Shown here: piece after piece, positions 7,476 through 14,890 of the stretch
Position numbering within the stretch: the stretch's first letter is position 1
Layout: each line of letters begins with the position of its first letter
DNA from: JAFMKE01 sp047621945
Lineage (GTDB): Bacteria > Bacteroidota > Bacteroidia > Chitinophagales > UBA8649
Direction of reading: 5' to 3'
Length of the DNA stretch: 16,801 bases
Assembly: GCA_047621945.1 (NCBI GenBank)
Contig: JBLHMK010000050.1
Coordinates: 1-16,801 of the forward strand
The notes under the pieces: model-generated
The model's input: the letters and a program-made list of their open reading frames with translations, nothing else
Database searches by the model: none
Told to the model about the DNA's origin: nothing
Translations under genes and position numbers: made by a program

Positions 7476-8300
7476 ATGAGTAAGAAAAGAGTATTAATCA
7501 TTACGCAAGAAATGAAACCTTATATTGACTTAACAGATATTTCAAGTATTGTTTCTGGACTTCCAACTAAATTGCAAGAGCAAGATTTAGAAATCCGAGT
7601 GTTAATGCCAAGGTTTGGCTCAATAAATGAGCGAAGACATCGTTTACATGAAGTAGTAAGGTTAAGTGGGATTAATGTGGTCGTGAATGATGAAGATTTT
7701 CCTCTAATAATTAAAGTGGCTTCATTACCTGGAGCTAGATTGCAAGTTTACTTTTTGGACAATGACGATTTCTTCAAACGTAAGGAGATGTTCCATGATA
7801 AAAAAGGAAACAATTTTGAGGACAATGCGGAGCGAATGATGTTTTTTGGATTAGGTGCTATCGATATTGTAAGGAAATTTGGTTGGGCGCCTGACGTAAT
7901 TCACTGTCACGGATGGATGACTAGCTTAATGCCTTTGTTATTGAAAACTCAATATAAAACTGAACCTATTTTTGAAAACAGTAAAGTTGTTTTTACTGCA
8001 TATCAAGAGGAAAGTTTTGAAGGAGCGATTAAAGAAGATTTCACTGGATTCGTAACAAAGAATACTGATATTCCAGCTGACATGCTAAAACCTTTTGGTG
8101 CTAGTACTGAAAATGATTTGAATATTGGAGGCTTACATTATGCCGATGCAGTTACATTGGGAAGTGATGAGTTTGAAGATGAAGTGATGGCTGAATTTGA
8201 TACCTTAGATGTACCTAAGTTGCCTTTTAATAATGAAAATGATATTTTAATAGAGTATGCTAAATTTGTTAAAGAACTTACCGCTAGTCCAGTTGAATAA
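7476..8300 (+). CDS. Half-length GT5 glycogen/starch synthase-like protein
   Basis: The 274 residues correspond to only the N-terminal Rossmann domain of a GT-B glycosyltransferase of family GT5. Family features are MSKKRVLIITQEMKPY, MPRFGSINERRHRLHEV (44-60), VYFLDNDDFF (91-100) and the conserved DVIHCHGWMTSLMP (140-153). Two things needed for glycogen synthesis are missing: the K-T/V-G-G-L loop that binds ADP-glucose (here KPYIDLTD, 14-21) and the whole C-terminal nucleotide-sugar domain. This short form is not a local accident. Bacteroidota commonly carry such a protein of about 270 residues annotated as 'glycogen synthase', and the downstream sequence encodes another gene rather than the lost half. 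Its function is unknown; a regulatory or sugar-binding role tied to GlmS is a guess. The acidic tail (from about 230) overlaps the DUF4270 start. Confidence 0.85.
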   Translation: MSKKRVLIITQEMKPYIDLTDISSIVSGLPTKLQEQDLEIRVLMPRFGSINERRHRLHEVVRLSGINVVVNDEDFPLIIKVASLPGARLQVYFLDNDDFFKRKEMFHDKKGNNFEDNAERMMFFGLGAIDIVRKFGWAPDVIHCHGWMTSLMPLLLKTQYKTEPIFENSKVVFTAYQEESFEGAIKEDFTGFVTKNTDIPADMLKPFGASTENDLNIGGLHYADAVTLGSDEFEDEVMAEFDTLDVPKLPFNNENDILIEYAKFVKELTASPVE

Positions 8301-9543
8301 ACTGATTCTATTTACATTACTTGTTTTAATATCTGCTTGTGAAAAAGACCCTGCTCTTTCAGGTGGAGGTGCTGGAGACAATCTAGAAACTGTTGATAGT
8401 TTAGTCCTCTCTGCTTATACTATAGCGGATGAGCCTAGGAATTCATTGAATGAGGGAGATGTGGCTTTAGGTCGTTTGACTGATCCAAGATTTGGTGAAA
8501 GTTTGGCTTCCTTCTATATGCAGCTTAGATTAGGTACTACATCTTTTGAGCCTGGAACGAATGCTGTTTTAGATTCTGCAGTATTAGTATTAGATATTGA
8601 AGATACTTTTGGCCCCTTAGCTAACAGCATGGATATTGAAGTTTATCGCTTAACTGAAGAGTTAGATGCAGCTGAAAATTATATTTCAAATCTTAGTTTG
8701 ACTACCGATGTTAGTCCTATTGGAGGCTTAAACGGTTTTGTATACAATAATAATGAGTCTCTCAGAATTCCAATGACAAATGCTTTTGGCGATGAGTTGC
8801 TAGGCTTGTTTGGCTCAACTACTACTGAAAGTAATGACGAGTTCTTGACTTATCTCAATGGTTTATATCTAACTGTAAATCCTACTACGGGAGGAGACGG
8901 TTTACTTGACGTTGAGTTAACAAGTGAATTAACAAGCTTAATGCTATATTTTAGTAGTGATAGCCCTGAAGATAGTTTATATAGCTTCAGTGTTGGAACA
9001 AGTGCTTTACGAGTGAATCAATATCAGAATGACGATAGTGGAAGTGAGTTAGAAGTTTTATTAAATGACCTTAATAATGATGACGAAAGTATTTTACTTG
9101 GCGGCCTGCAAGTCTCTAAAGGGATTATGGATTTGCCAGACTTGAGTTTCTTGGAAGGAGCAGTTATCAATCAAGCAAAACTTACTTTTTATCAAGCGGA
9201 TTATGGTGATGTGCTGAATACGGACTATGATAATCCTGATTTCTTGCTAGTAACAGGTGGAAAGACAACAGATACTATTCAATTCTTTTTAAGTGATTAC
9301 TTGACTAGTGATCCAACAGCTTATGGTGGAATACCTGAGTTAGTAGATGTGGATGGAAATCCTACAATCGCTTATTCATACAATATTCCTCGATTTATCC
9401 AGCGATATGTAGATGGAGCAACAGAATTAACTTTTTTAAACGTAGAAGTTGTAAATTTCAACAATGGTAATAGAGTGAAGTTAGGCGGTGGAAGTCACCC
9501 CAATTTCCCTATTAGCTTAGAAATTCTTTACACCAAACCCTAA
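8257..9543 (+). CDS. DUF4270 family lipoprotein
   Basis: The 428-residue protein has a lipoprotein signal peptide with lipobox LISAC (Cys28), followed by an acidic, Ser/Gly/Asp-rich linker and a long all-beta region. The pattern of TDPRFGES, AVLVLDIEDTFG and the terminal VKLGGGSHPNFPISLEILYTKP fits DUF4270, a Bacteroidota family of exported lipoproteins of unknown function usually found just upstream of glmS. The start is uncertain. The ATG at 8257 overlaps the GT5 gene by 44 bases and gives a 12-residue extension before the signal peptide. An in-frame TTG at 8293 overlaps it by 8 bases and would start a compact signal peptide (MNKLILFTLLVLISAC). The stop is nine bases before glmS. Role is unknown; context suggests the cell envelope. 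Confidence 0.87.
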   Translation: MLNLLKNLPLVQLNKLILFTLLVLISACEKDPALSGGGAGDNLETVDSLVLSAYTIADEPRNSLNEGDVALGRLTDPRFGESLASFYMQLRLGTTSFEPGTNAVLDSAVLVLDIEDTFGPLANSMDIEVYRLTEELDAAENYISNLSLTTDVSPIGGLNGFVYNNNESLRIPMTNAFGDELLGLFGSTTTESNDEFLTYLNGLYLTVNPTTGGDGLLDVELTSELTSLMLYFSSDSPEDSLYSFSVGTSALRVNQYQNDDSGSELEVLLNDLNNDDESILLGGLQVSKGIMDLPDLSFLEGAVINQAKLTFYQADYGDVLNTDYDNPDFLLVTGGKTTDTIQFFLSDYLTSDPTAYGGIPELVDVDGNPTIAYSYNIPRFIQRYVDGATELTFLNVEVVNFNNGNRVKLGGGSHPNFPISLEILYTKP

Positions 9544-9552
9544 ATAAATTTT

Positions 9553-11391
9553 ATGTGTGGAATTGTAGCATATATTGGTAGCCGCGAAGCTTATCCTATA
9601 TTAATTAAAGGGTTAGAGCGCCTTGAATATAGAGGCTATGATAGCGCGGGCGTTGCCTTACTTGATAATGAAATTAAGGTATTTAAAAAAGCAGGTAAAG
9701 TTCAAGAGTTAAAGGATTTTGCCAGAAATCATGATACTAAGGGAAATATAGGAATTGGGCATACCCGTTGGGCTACTCACGGAGAGCCTAATGAGTTAAA
9801 TGCACACCCACATTATTCTTCAGATAAAAAGATTGCTTTAATCCATAATGGTATAATTGAAAATTACGCCATTTTAAAGGAGGAGCTAATCAAAAGGGGG
9901 CACGAGTTCCATTCAGATACTGATACGGAAGTATTGGTTCATCTCATTGAGGATGTTCAAAAAAACAATAATTTACCTTTATTCGAAGCAGTGAGAGTTG
10001 CCTTGAATGAAGTAACAGGAGCTTATGCTATTGTTGTTTTATCACAAGACCATCCAAACCAATTGATTGGTGCTAGAAAAGGTAGTCCATTGGTTGTAGG
10101 AATGGGAATAGATGAGTTCTTTATTGCTTCTGATGCAACTCCTATAATCGAGTATACAAAGAATGTGGTTTACCTAGATGACGAGGAAATAGCTTTACTA
10201 GACCTTAATGAAGGTTTAAGTATTAAAACAGTTGCCAATCAGGAGAAAACACCTTACGTTCACGAGCTAGAAATGAAGCTTGAGATGTTAGAGAAAGGTG
10301 GATATGAGCATTTCATGTTAAAAGAAATTTATGAACAGCCTCGTTCTATTTATGATAGTATGAGAGGTCGCATAGACAGTAAGCGTGGAGATATTTATAT
10401 GGGCGGCATGCTTGAATATAAAAACATCCTTACACAAGCTGATCGAATTGTAATTACAGCGTGTGGTACTTCTTGGCATGCTGCACTAGTAGCAGAATAT
10501 CTTTTTGAAGATTTAGCAAGGGTGCCTGTAGAAGTAGAATATGCATCTGAGTTTCGTTATAGAAACCCAGTGATTAAACAAGGGGATGTAGTTATTGCAA
10601 TTTCTCAGTCTGGAGAAACAGCGGATACCTTGGCCGCTATAGAATTGGCCAAGCAAAAAGGAGCAACAGTATTTGGCGTTTGTAATGTAGTAGGTTCGTC
10701 TATTCCAAGAGCTACGCATGCTGGAGCATATACTCATGCTGGACCAGAAATTGGTGTGGCCTCAACGAAAGCATTTACTGCTCAAGTTACCGTACTTATT
10801 CAAATGGCTTTATGGTTAGCTTACAACAAAGGAGCAATCAATCAAGCTAAATTGACTCGCTATTTAGTTGAATTAGAAGCAATACCAAGTAAGGTAGAAG
10901 AAGCCCTTAAAACGGCAGAAGAAGTTGAAAAAATGGCCCGAATTATTGCTAATTCTGAGAATGCATTATACTTAGGTCGTGGGTATAATTTCCCAGTAGC
11001 TTTAGAAGGAGCATTAAAATTAAAAGAGATTTCATATATCCACGCTGAAGGTTATCCTGCTGCGGAAATGAAACATGGTCCTATTGCTTTGATAGATGAA
11101 AATTTACCTGTTGTTGTATTGGCAACAAAGAACTCTCAATATGAGAAAATGGTGAGTAACATTCAAGAAGTAAAAGCAAGAAAAGGAAAAGTTTTTGCAA
11201 TCGTAACTAAAGGTGATATTGAAGTGAAGAAAATGGCTGATCGTTGGATTGAAATTCCCGATTGTCCAGAAGAATTATCTCCTCTAGTGAGCAGTATTCC
11301 ATTACAACTATTGTCTTATCATGTAGCTTTAATGCGAGGATGTAATGTGGATCAACCAAGAAACTTAGCGAAGAGTGTTACTGTAGAATAG
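9553..11391 (+). CDS. glmS: Glutamine--fructose-6-phosphate aminotransferase (isomerizing)
   Basis: GlmS makes glucosamine-6-phosphate from fructose-6-phosphate and glutamine in the cytoplasm, the committed step toward UDP-GlcNAc for peptidoglycan and lipopolysaccharide. The 612 residues are full length. The N-terminal class II glutaminase domain (2 to about 220) starts MCGIVAYIG, with Cys2 as the nucleophile after Met removal, and has HTRWATHGEPNELNAHPH (70-87). Two SIS sugar-isomerase domains follow (about 285-425 and 455-595), with the sugar-binding SQSGETADTLAAI in the first. The C-terminus NLAKSVTVE is canonical. It is last in a tightly packed operon with the GT5-like and DUF4270 genes, and is followed by a clear terminator. 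No glmS ribozyme-like leader is visible in the nine-base gap or operon leader. Confidence 0.98.
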   Translation: MCGIVAYIGSREAYPILIKGLERLEYRGYDSAGVALLDNEIKVFKKAGKVQELKDFARNHDTKGNIGIGHTRWATHGEPNELNAHPHYSSDKKIALIHNGIIENYAILKEELIKRGHEFHSDTDTEVLVHLIEDVQKNNNLPLFEAVRVALNEVTGAYAIVVLSQDHPNQLIGARKGSPLVVGMGIDEFFIASDATPIIEYTKNVVYLDDEEIALLDLNEGLSIKTVANQEKTPYVHELEMKLEMLEKGGYEHFMLKEIYEQPRSIYDSMRGRIDSKRGDIYMGGMLEYKNILTQADRIVITACGTSWHAALVAEYLFEDLARVPVEVEYASEFRYRNPVIKQGDVVIAISQSGETADTLAAIELAKQKGATVFGVCNVVGSSIPRATHAGAYTHAGPEIGVASTKAFTAQVTVLIQMALWLAYNKGAINQAKLTRYLVELEAIPSKVEEALKTAEEVEKMARIIANSENALYLGRGYNFPVALEGALKLKEISYIHAEGYPAAEMKHGPIALIDENLPVVVLATKNSQYEKMVSNIQEVKARKGKVFAIVTKGDIEVKKMADRWIEIPDCPEELSPLVSSIPLQLLSYHVALMRGCNVDQPRNLAKSVTVE

Positions 11392-11436
11392 CAAACTTGT
11401 TGACTAGCATACTGGAAAATTAGAAAAATAGACATA

Positions 11437-11468
11437 AAAAAACCCAAGGAATCCTCCTTGGGTTTTTT
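11437..11468. terminator. Bidirectional rho-independent terminator between glmS and ndk
   Basis: A perfect 14-base-pair stem (11437-11450 with 11455-11468; core ACCCAAGGA/TCCTTGGGT) closes a 4-base loop ATCC. It is flanked by six A on the left and six T on the right, so it can end transcription of glmS on the plus strand and ndk on the minus strand. Confidence 0.92.
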
Positions 11469-11492
11469 GTTTTAGGTCTTGTAACTGCTTTA

Positions 11493-11909
11493 CTAGAATT
11501 TTTCTAAGTTGCTGAAAAAGAAGCTTCCTTCAATTGCAGCATTTTCATCACTATCACTTCCGTGAACTGCATTACGACCAATGTTCTCAGCAAAACGCTT
11601 ACGAATAGTTCCTTCGTCTGCATCGGCTGGGTTGGTTGCCCCAATAATTTTTCTAAAGTCAGCAACAGCATTGTCTTTTTCTAAAATAGCTGCATATATT
11701 GGACCTTCAGTCATGAAATCAACCAATTCACCATAAAAAGGTCTTTCTGCATGCACTTCATAAAAAGCTTGAGCCTGCTCTAAACTTAATTTTGTGTATT
11801 TCAAAGCAACTACCTTAAAACCACTTTTTAAAATTTGATCTAAAATTGCACCAGCATGACCATTTGCGGTAGCATCTGGTTTAATCATTGTGAACGTTCT
11901 GTTTGACAT
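11493..11909 (-). CDS. ndk: Nucleoside diphosphate kinase
   Basis: Ndk transfers the gamma phosphate of ATP to nucleoside diphosphates through a phosphohistidine intermediate, balancing cytoplasmic NTP and dNTP pools. The 138-residue length is normal. The start has RTFTMIKPDA, in which Lys10 contacts phosphate. The active-site signature RNAVHGSDS places the catalytic histidine at 116, and RPFYGELVDFMTEGP (56-70) is the conserved Kpn-loop region. The C-terminus is complete. It is transcribed alone, convergent with glmS across a shared terminator and divergent from the DHH phosphoesterase gene. Confidence 0.98.
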   Translation of the reverse strand: MSNRTFTMIKPDATANGHAGAILDQILKSGFKVVALKYTKLSLEQAQAFYEVHAERPFYGELVDFMTEGPIYAAILEKDNAVADFRKIIGATNPADADEGTIRKRFAENIGRNAVHGSDSDENAAIEGSFFFSNLEKF

Positions 11910-11946
11910 TTTTTATTGTTTTGTAGGTTAATTTTCAAATCTTGCG

Positions 11947-11954
11947 CAAATATA
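11947..11954 (-). promoter_or_regulatory. -7 promoter element of ndk (TATATTTG on the minus strand)
   Basis: On the minus strand TATATTTG matches TAnnTTTG exactly and lies 37 bases before the ndk ATG, giving a leader of roughly 30 bases. A TTTT lies about 19 bases upstream as a poor -33 candidate. Confidence 0.55.
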
Positions 11955-11986
11955 GTTTTATTCAATCCATTTTAAAAGATAAAATT

Positions 11987-11994
11987 TAACTTTG
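11987..11994 (+). promoter_or_regulatory. -7 promoter element of the DHH phosphoesterase gene (TAACTTTG)
   Basis: TAACTTTG matches TAnnTTTG exactly and ends only four bases before the ATG at 11999. If used, transcription would begin at or next to the start codon, giving a leaderless or nearly leaderless mRNA, unless translation starts at Met5 (12011). Confidence 0.5.
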
Positions 11995-11998
11995 TAAG

Positions 11999-13003
11999 AT
12001 GTTAAATGAAATGCCCGAGTTAAAGCCACGAATATTAGCGGCCAAGAACATTGTAATTACTTGTCATGTTAGTCCAGATGGAGATGCTATCGGAAGTAGT
12101 TTAGGATTGTACCATTTTCTGAAAGGGCAAAATTTAAATGCAAGTGTTGTTGTCCCTAATGCTTTCCCTAAGTTCTTAAGCTGGTTATCAGCAAGTGACT
12201 CTATTGTTTTATACGATCAGCAGGTGGAAGAAGCAACAGCTTTGATTAAAGATGCGGATGTAATCTTTTGTTTAGATTATAACGAAACAAGGCGTACTGC
12301 GCAAATGCAAGAAGCTATCGATGCTTCTCAAGCGTATAAAGTGCTAATTGATCATCATATTGGAGAACCTACTTGGCCAGATGTTAATCTCTCTGTGGTT
12401 GGAGCTAGCTCAACGTGCGAATTAGTTTTGGACTTCATTAAAGCTTTTGAAGATAAAGAGCAGACTTTGCCCACAGAATTAGCGTATTGCCTTTATACTG
12501 GGCTACTAACAGATACAGGTAATTTTCAATACTCTGCAACAACTCCAAAAGTACATATTCAAGCAGCCGAGTTAATTGCTGCTGGTGTAGAGCCGGATCT
12601 CGTGCATAATCATATCAATAACAGTTATGATGAACAACGCTTACAGTTTTTTGGATTCTGTATTTCCAAGCGAATGAAAATCCTCAAGGAAAAGAAGATT
12701 GCTTATATGCCATTGAGTCAAAAAGATATGCATCATTATAATGTCCAAACTGGCGGCACAGAGGGCTTAGTTAATGAGCCAATGAAAATTGCAGGTATAG
12801 ATATTTCTATTTTACTAAAAGAGGATGATGGCAAAGTTAAAATGAGTTTTCGCTCCAAAAGGGATATCGATATAAGTGTATTCGCTCGAACATATTTTAA
12901 TGGAGGTGGGCATAGAAATGCTGCGGGAGGAATCTCATTCAAAGGACTTGAGGCCACTGAAAAGGACCTTTTAATGCATTTTTCTAATTTTAACATTAGT
13001 TAA
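11999..13003 (+). CDS. DHH/DHHA1 family phosphoesterase (NrnA-like bifunctional oligoribonuclease/pAp phosphatase)
   Basis: The 334 residues match the NrnA-type DHH subfamily of cytoplasmic phosphoesterases that cleave short RNA or DNA oligonucleotides, and sometimes 3'-phosphoadenosine-5'-phosphate or cyclic dinucleotide breakdown products, using Mn2+. Metal-binding motifs are intact: HVSPDGDAIGSSLGL with His23, Asp27 and Asp29; CLDYNET with Asp93; IDHHIG with Asp118-His119-His120; and TDTGNFQYSA with Asp172. The DHHA1 substrate domain carries SFRSK (283-287) and the GGGHRNAAGG motif (302-311). The exact substrate cannot be told from motifs alone. It is divergent from ndk, with 89 bases between. 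The following FKBP gene has its own promoter, so they may be partly independent. Start: see the leaderless note on its promoter. Confidence 0.93.
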   Translation: MLNEMPELKPRILAAKNIVITCHVSPDGDAIGSSLGLYHFLKGQNLNASVVVPNAFPKFLSWLSASDSIVLYDQQVEEATALIKDADVIFCLDYNETRRTAQMQEAIDASQAYKVLIDHHIGEPTWPDVNLSVVGASSTCELVLDFIKAFEDKEQTLPTELAYCLYTGLLTDTGNFQYSATTPKVHIQAAELIAAGVEPDLVHNHINNSYDEQRLQFFGFCISKRMKILKEKKIAYMPLSQKDMHHYNVQTGGTEGLVNEPMKIAGIDISILLKEDDGKVKMSFRSKRDIDISVFARTYFNGGGHRNAAGGISFKGLEATEKDLLMHFSNFNIS

Positions 13004-13035
13004 ATTTCAGGGGTTTTTTATAAAGTGCAAATTAT

Positions 13036-13043
13036 TATCTTTG
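13036..13043 (+). promoter_or_regulatory. -7 promoter element of the PPIase operon (TATCTTTG)
   Basis: TATCTTTG is an exact TAnnTTTG match 28 bases before the FKBP start, in the 68-base gap after the DHH gene. Its eight bases are identical to the element before the GT5-glmS operon. The -33 region is a run of T (13014-13019) rather than TTG. Confidence 0.6.
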
Positions 13044-13071
13044 CAGCTTAATTAATAATCAAAATTTTAAA

Positions 13072-13770
13072 ATGAAAAGAATATCAACGATAGTAATGGT
13101 AATGGCTCTTGTGAGCTTAACACTTTTTTCTTGTAATGAAGAAGCAAGCGCTCCAGGTTTTTCTGGCGACTTGAGTAGTGTAGAAGATAGTGTAAGTTAT
13201 GCATTAGGAATAAACATTGGACAAAACTTAAAGCAATCAGGATTTAAAAATGTGAATGTTCAAGCAATGGGTAAAGCAATTGCTGAAATTTATGCTGGAG
13301 ATAGTACTTCATTGAATGCTGAAGAAGCAGGTGCTTTAATCAACAACTATATGACTAAGCAAAGTGAAGTTAAGGCTGATGGTGCAAAAGAAGAAGGTAT
13401 TGCTTTCTTAGCTGAAAATGCAGGTAAAGAAGGAGTAATGACTACTGCTAGTGGATTGCAATACGAAGTAGTAGAAGAAGGTTCCGGTGCTAGTCCTGCA
13501 GCTACAGATAATGTAACGGTGCACTACCATGGTACTTTAATAGATGGATCAGTATTTGACAGTTCAGTAGAAAGAGGAGAACCTGCAACATTCCCATTAA
13601 ATGGAGTTATCCCAGGTTGGACTGAAGGTCTTCAGTTAATGAAAGAGGGTGGAAAAACTAGATTTTACATTCCTTCTGAATTAGCTTACGGAGATAGAGC
13701 GGCTAGTGAATTGATTGGCCCAGGTTCAACTTTAATATTTGATGTTGAATTGATAAAAGTAGGTGAGTAA
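13072..13770 (+). CDS. FKBP-type peptidyl-prolyl isomerase lipoprotein (FklB/FkpA/Mip-like)
   Basis: The enzyme catalyses cis-trans isomerisation of prolyl bonds to help fold exported proteins. The 232 residues comprise a lipoprotein signal peptide with lipobox LFSC (Cys21), an N-terminal helical dimerisation domain of Mip/FkpA type (about 36-115, starting EDSVSYALGINIGQNLK) and a C-terminal FKBP domain (about 140-231). Active-site residues typical of FKBP are present: Tyr152, Phe162-Asp163, Phe174, Val179-Ile180, Trp183, Tyr206 and Phe223. It should be lipid-anchored on the periplasmic side of a membrane. The next gene encodes a second FKBP domain fused to cyclophilin, 28 bases downstream, so the two are probably co-transcribed. 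In flavobacteria this place can hold gldI, but the Mip-like N-terminal domain argues against calling it GldI. Confidence 0.93.
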   Translation: MKRISTIVMVMALVSLTLFSCNEEASAPGFSGDLSSVEDSVSYALGINIGQNLKQSGFKNVNVQAMGKAIAEIYAGDSTSLNAEEAGALINNYMTKQSEVKADGAKEEGIAFLAENAGKEGVMTTASGLQYEVVEEGSGASPAATDNVTVHYHGTLIDGSVFDSSVERGEPATFPLNGVIPGWTEGLQLMKEGGKTRFYIPSELAYGDRAASELIGPGSTLIFDVELIKVGE

Positions 13771-13798
13771 GAATTATTCACAAACTAAAAAATCACAA

Positions 13799-14833
13799 AT
13801 GAAAAATTTAAAAATAACATGTTTAACCTTCGCAATTCTAATAGCATTAGGAGTAAGCGCTGGTGGAAACAAAAAAGAATCTAAGATGTTTGCAGAGATT
13901 ACCACAACACAGGGTGTTGTAAAAGTAGAGTTGTTTTATAAACAAGCTCCAATGACTGTTGCCAATTTTGTAGCCCTAGCAGAGGGCGAAATGAAAAATG
14001 AGGCCAAAGAATTAGGTGTTCCTTTTTATGATGGCTTGAAATGGCACAGAGTAATTAGTAAGGTCGAAGGAAGCGGTCAAGATTTCATGATTCAAGGTGG
14101 AGATCCACAAGGAAACGGAATGGGTGGACCTGGATACCAATTTCCAGATGAAATTGTAGATTCATTAAGACACGATACTCCTGGTATCCTGTCTATGGCT
14201 AATTCTGGTCCAGCAACAAACGGAAGTCAGTTTTTTATCACTTTAGTTCCTACGTCATGGTTAGATGGTAAACATACTGTTTTCGGAAAAGTAGTTGAAG
14301 GAATGGAATTTGTTAGCAGCACCAGACAAGGAGATGAAATAGTTTCTGTTAAAATTATACGTGAAGGAAAAGATGCAGCTACGTTTGATGCACCTAACGT
14401 GTTTTTTGCAGTTCAAGAAGCAGCAAAAGCTAAGCTAGGAGAAAAAGAAAAATTAGAGTCTCAAGGATTTGAAAACTTTATAAAAGATCATTATCCAAAT
14501 GCGAAGAAAACTGAAAGTGGCTTATACTATGTGCATACTACTGAAGGAACTGGAAAACAACCAACTGCAGCTAATCAAGTAGAAGTTCATTATGAAGGTA
14601 GATTCATGGATGGCAAAGTATTCGATAGTTCAATTGCTAGAGGAGAATCAATTACTTTTGGTTTAGGTCAAGTTATTAAGGGTTGGACAGAAGGATTACA
14701 ATTAATGAAGGAAGGCGGAAAGGCTACTTTAGTAATTCCTTATCAATTAGCATACGGTGCAGGTGGAAGACCTCCACAAATACCAGCAAAATCGACGTTG
14801 GTATTTGACATTGAATTGATTCAAGTTAAGTAA
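13799..14833 (+). CDS. Cyclophilin-FKBP fusion peptidyl-prolyl isomerase (dual-family immunophilin)
   Basis: One 344-residue protein joins both PPIase families. After a Sec signal peptide (1 to about 21) comes a cyclophilin domain (about 30-190). It retains Arg84 (HRVI), Phe96, Gln99 (DFMIQGGDPQGNG), Asn135 (MANSGPATNGSQFF), Trp154 and His159, equivalent to the human CypA active site, with a few extra residues after HRVI. A charged, probably helical linker (about 195-240) leads to an FKBP domain (about 245-344) with Tyr265, Phe275-Asp276, Phe287, Val292-Ile293, Trp296 and Tyr319. Both sites look functional. I start at the ATG at 13799 because the upstream in-frame GTG (13763) lies inside the previous gene and would put 12 polar residues before the signal peptide. 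There is no lipobox cysteine (VSAGGNKK), unlike its neighbour. Fusions in this order have been described in some bacteria, including flavobacteria. Confidence 0.92.
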   Translation: MKNLKITCLTFAILIALGVSAGGNKKESKMFAEITTTQGVVKVELFYKQAPMTVANFVALAEGEMKNEAKELGVPFYDGLKWHRVISKVEGSGQDFMIQGGDPQGNGMGGPGYQFPDEIVDSLRHDTPGILSMANSGPATNGSQFFITLVPTSWLDGKHTVFGKVVEGMEFVSSTRQGDEIVSVKIIREGKDAATFDAPNVFFAVQEAAKAKLGEKEKLESQGFENFIKDHYPNAKKTESGLYYVHTTEGTGKQPTAANQVEVHYEGRFMDGKVFDSSIARGESITFGLGQVIKGWTEGLQLMKEGGKATLVIPYQLAYGAGGRPPQIPAKSTLVFDIELIQVK

Positions 14834-14851
14834 TCAATAAAGTATAAATAT

Positions 14852-14879
14852 AAAGGCGCTTCTTGAAGCGCCTTTTTTT
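14852..14879 (+). terminator. Rho-independent terminator of the PPIase operon
   Basis: The arms AAAGGCGCTTC (14852-14862) and GAAGCGCCTTT (14865-14875) pair completely; in practice the loop opens to about six bases. Seven T follow at 14873-14879. It lies 18 bases after the fusion PPIase stop. Confidence 0.92.
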
Positions 14880-14890
14880 ATTTAGTGCCA

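Noticed and set aside
7476..8300. GT5 gene as a recent frameshift or truncation of a full glycogen synthase
   Set aside because: The sequence after the stop encodes a good DUF4270 lipoprotein and shows no remnant of a second glycosyltransferase domain; short forms are usual in Bacteroidota.
10513..10737. Minus-strand open frame inside glmS
   Set aside because: Low-complexity shadow of the conserved SIS domain coding strand, with no recognisable features.
13072..13770. FKBP lipoprotein as gliding motility protein GldI
   Set aside because: Position is suggestive, but the Mip/FkpA-type N-terminal domain and length fit FklB/FkpA better, and no other gld gene is present.
13763..13798. GTG start for the fusion PPIase
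   Set aside because: It lies inside the preceding gene and would put a polar segment before the signal peptide; the ATG at 13799 is preferred.
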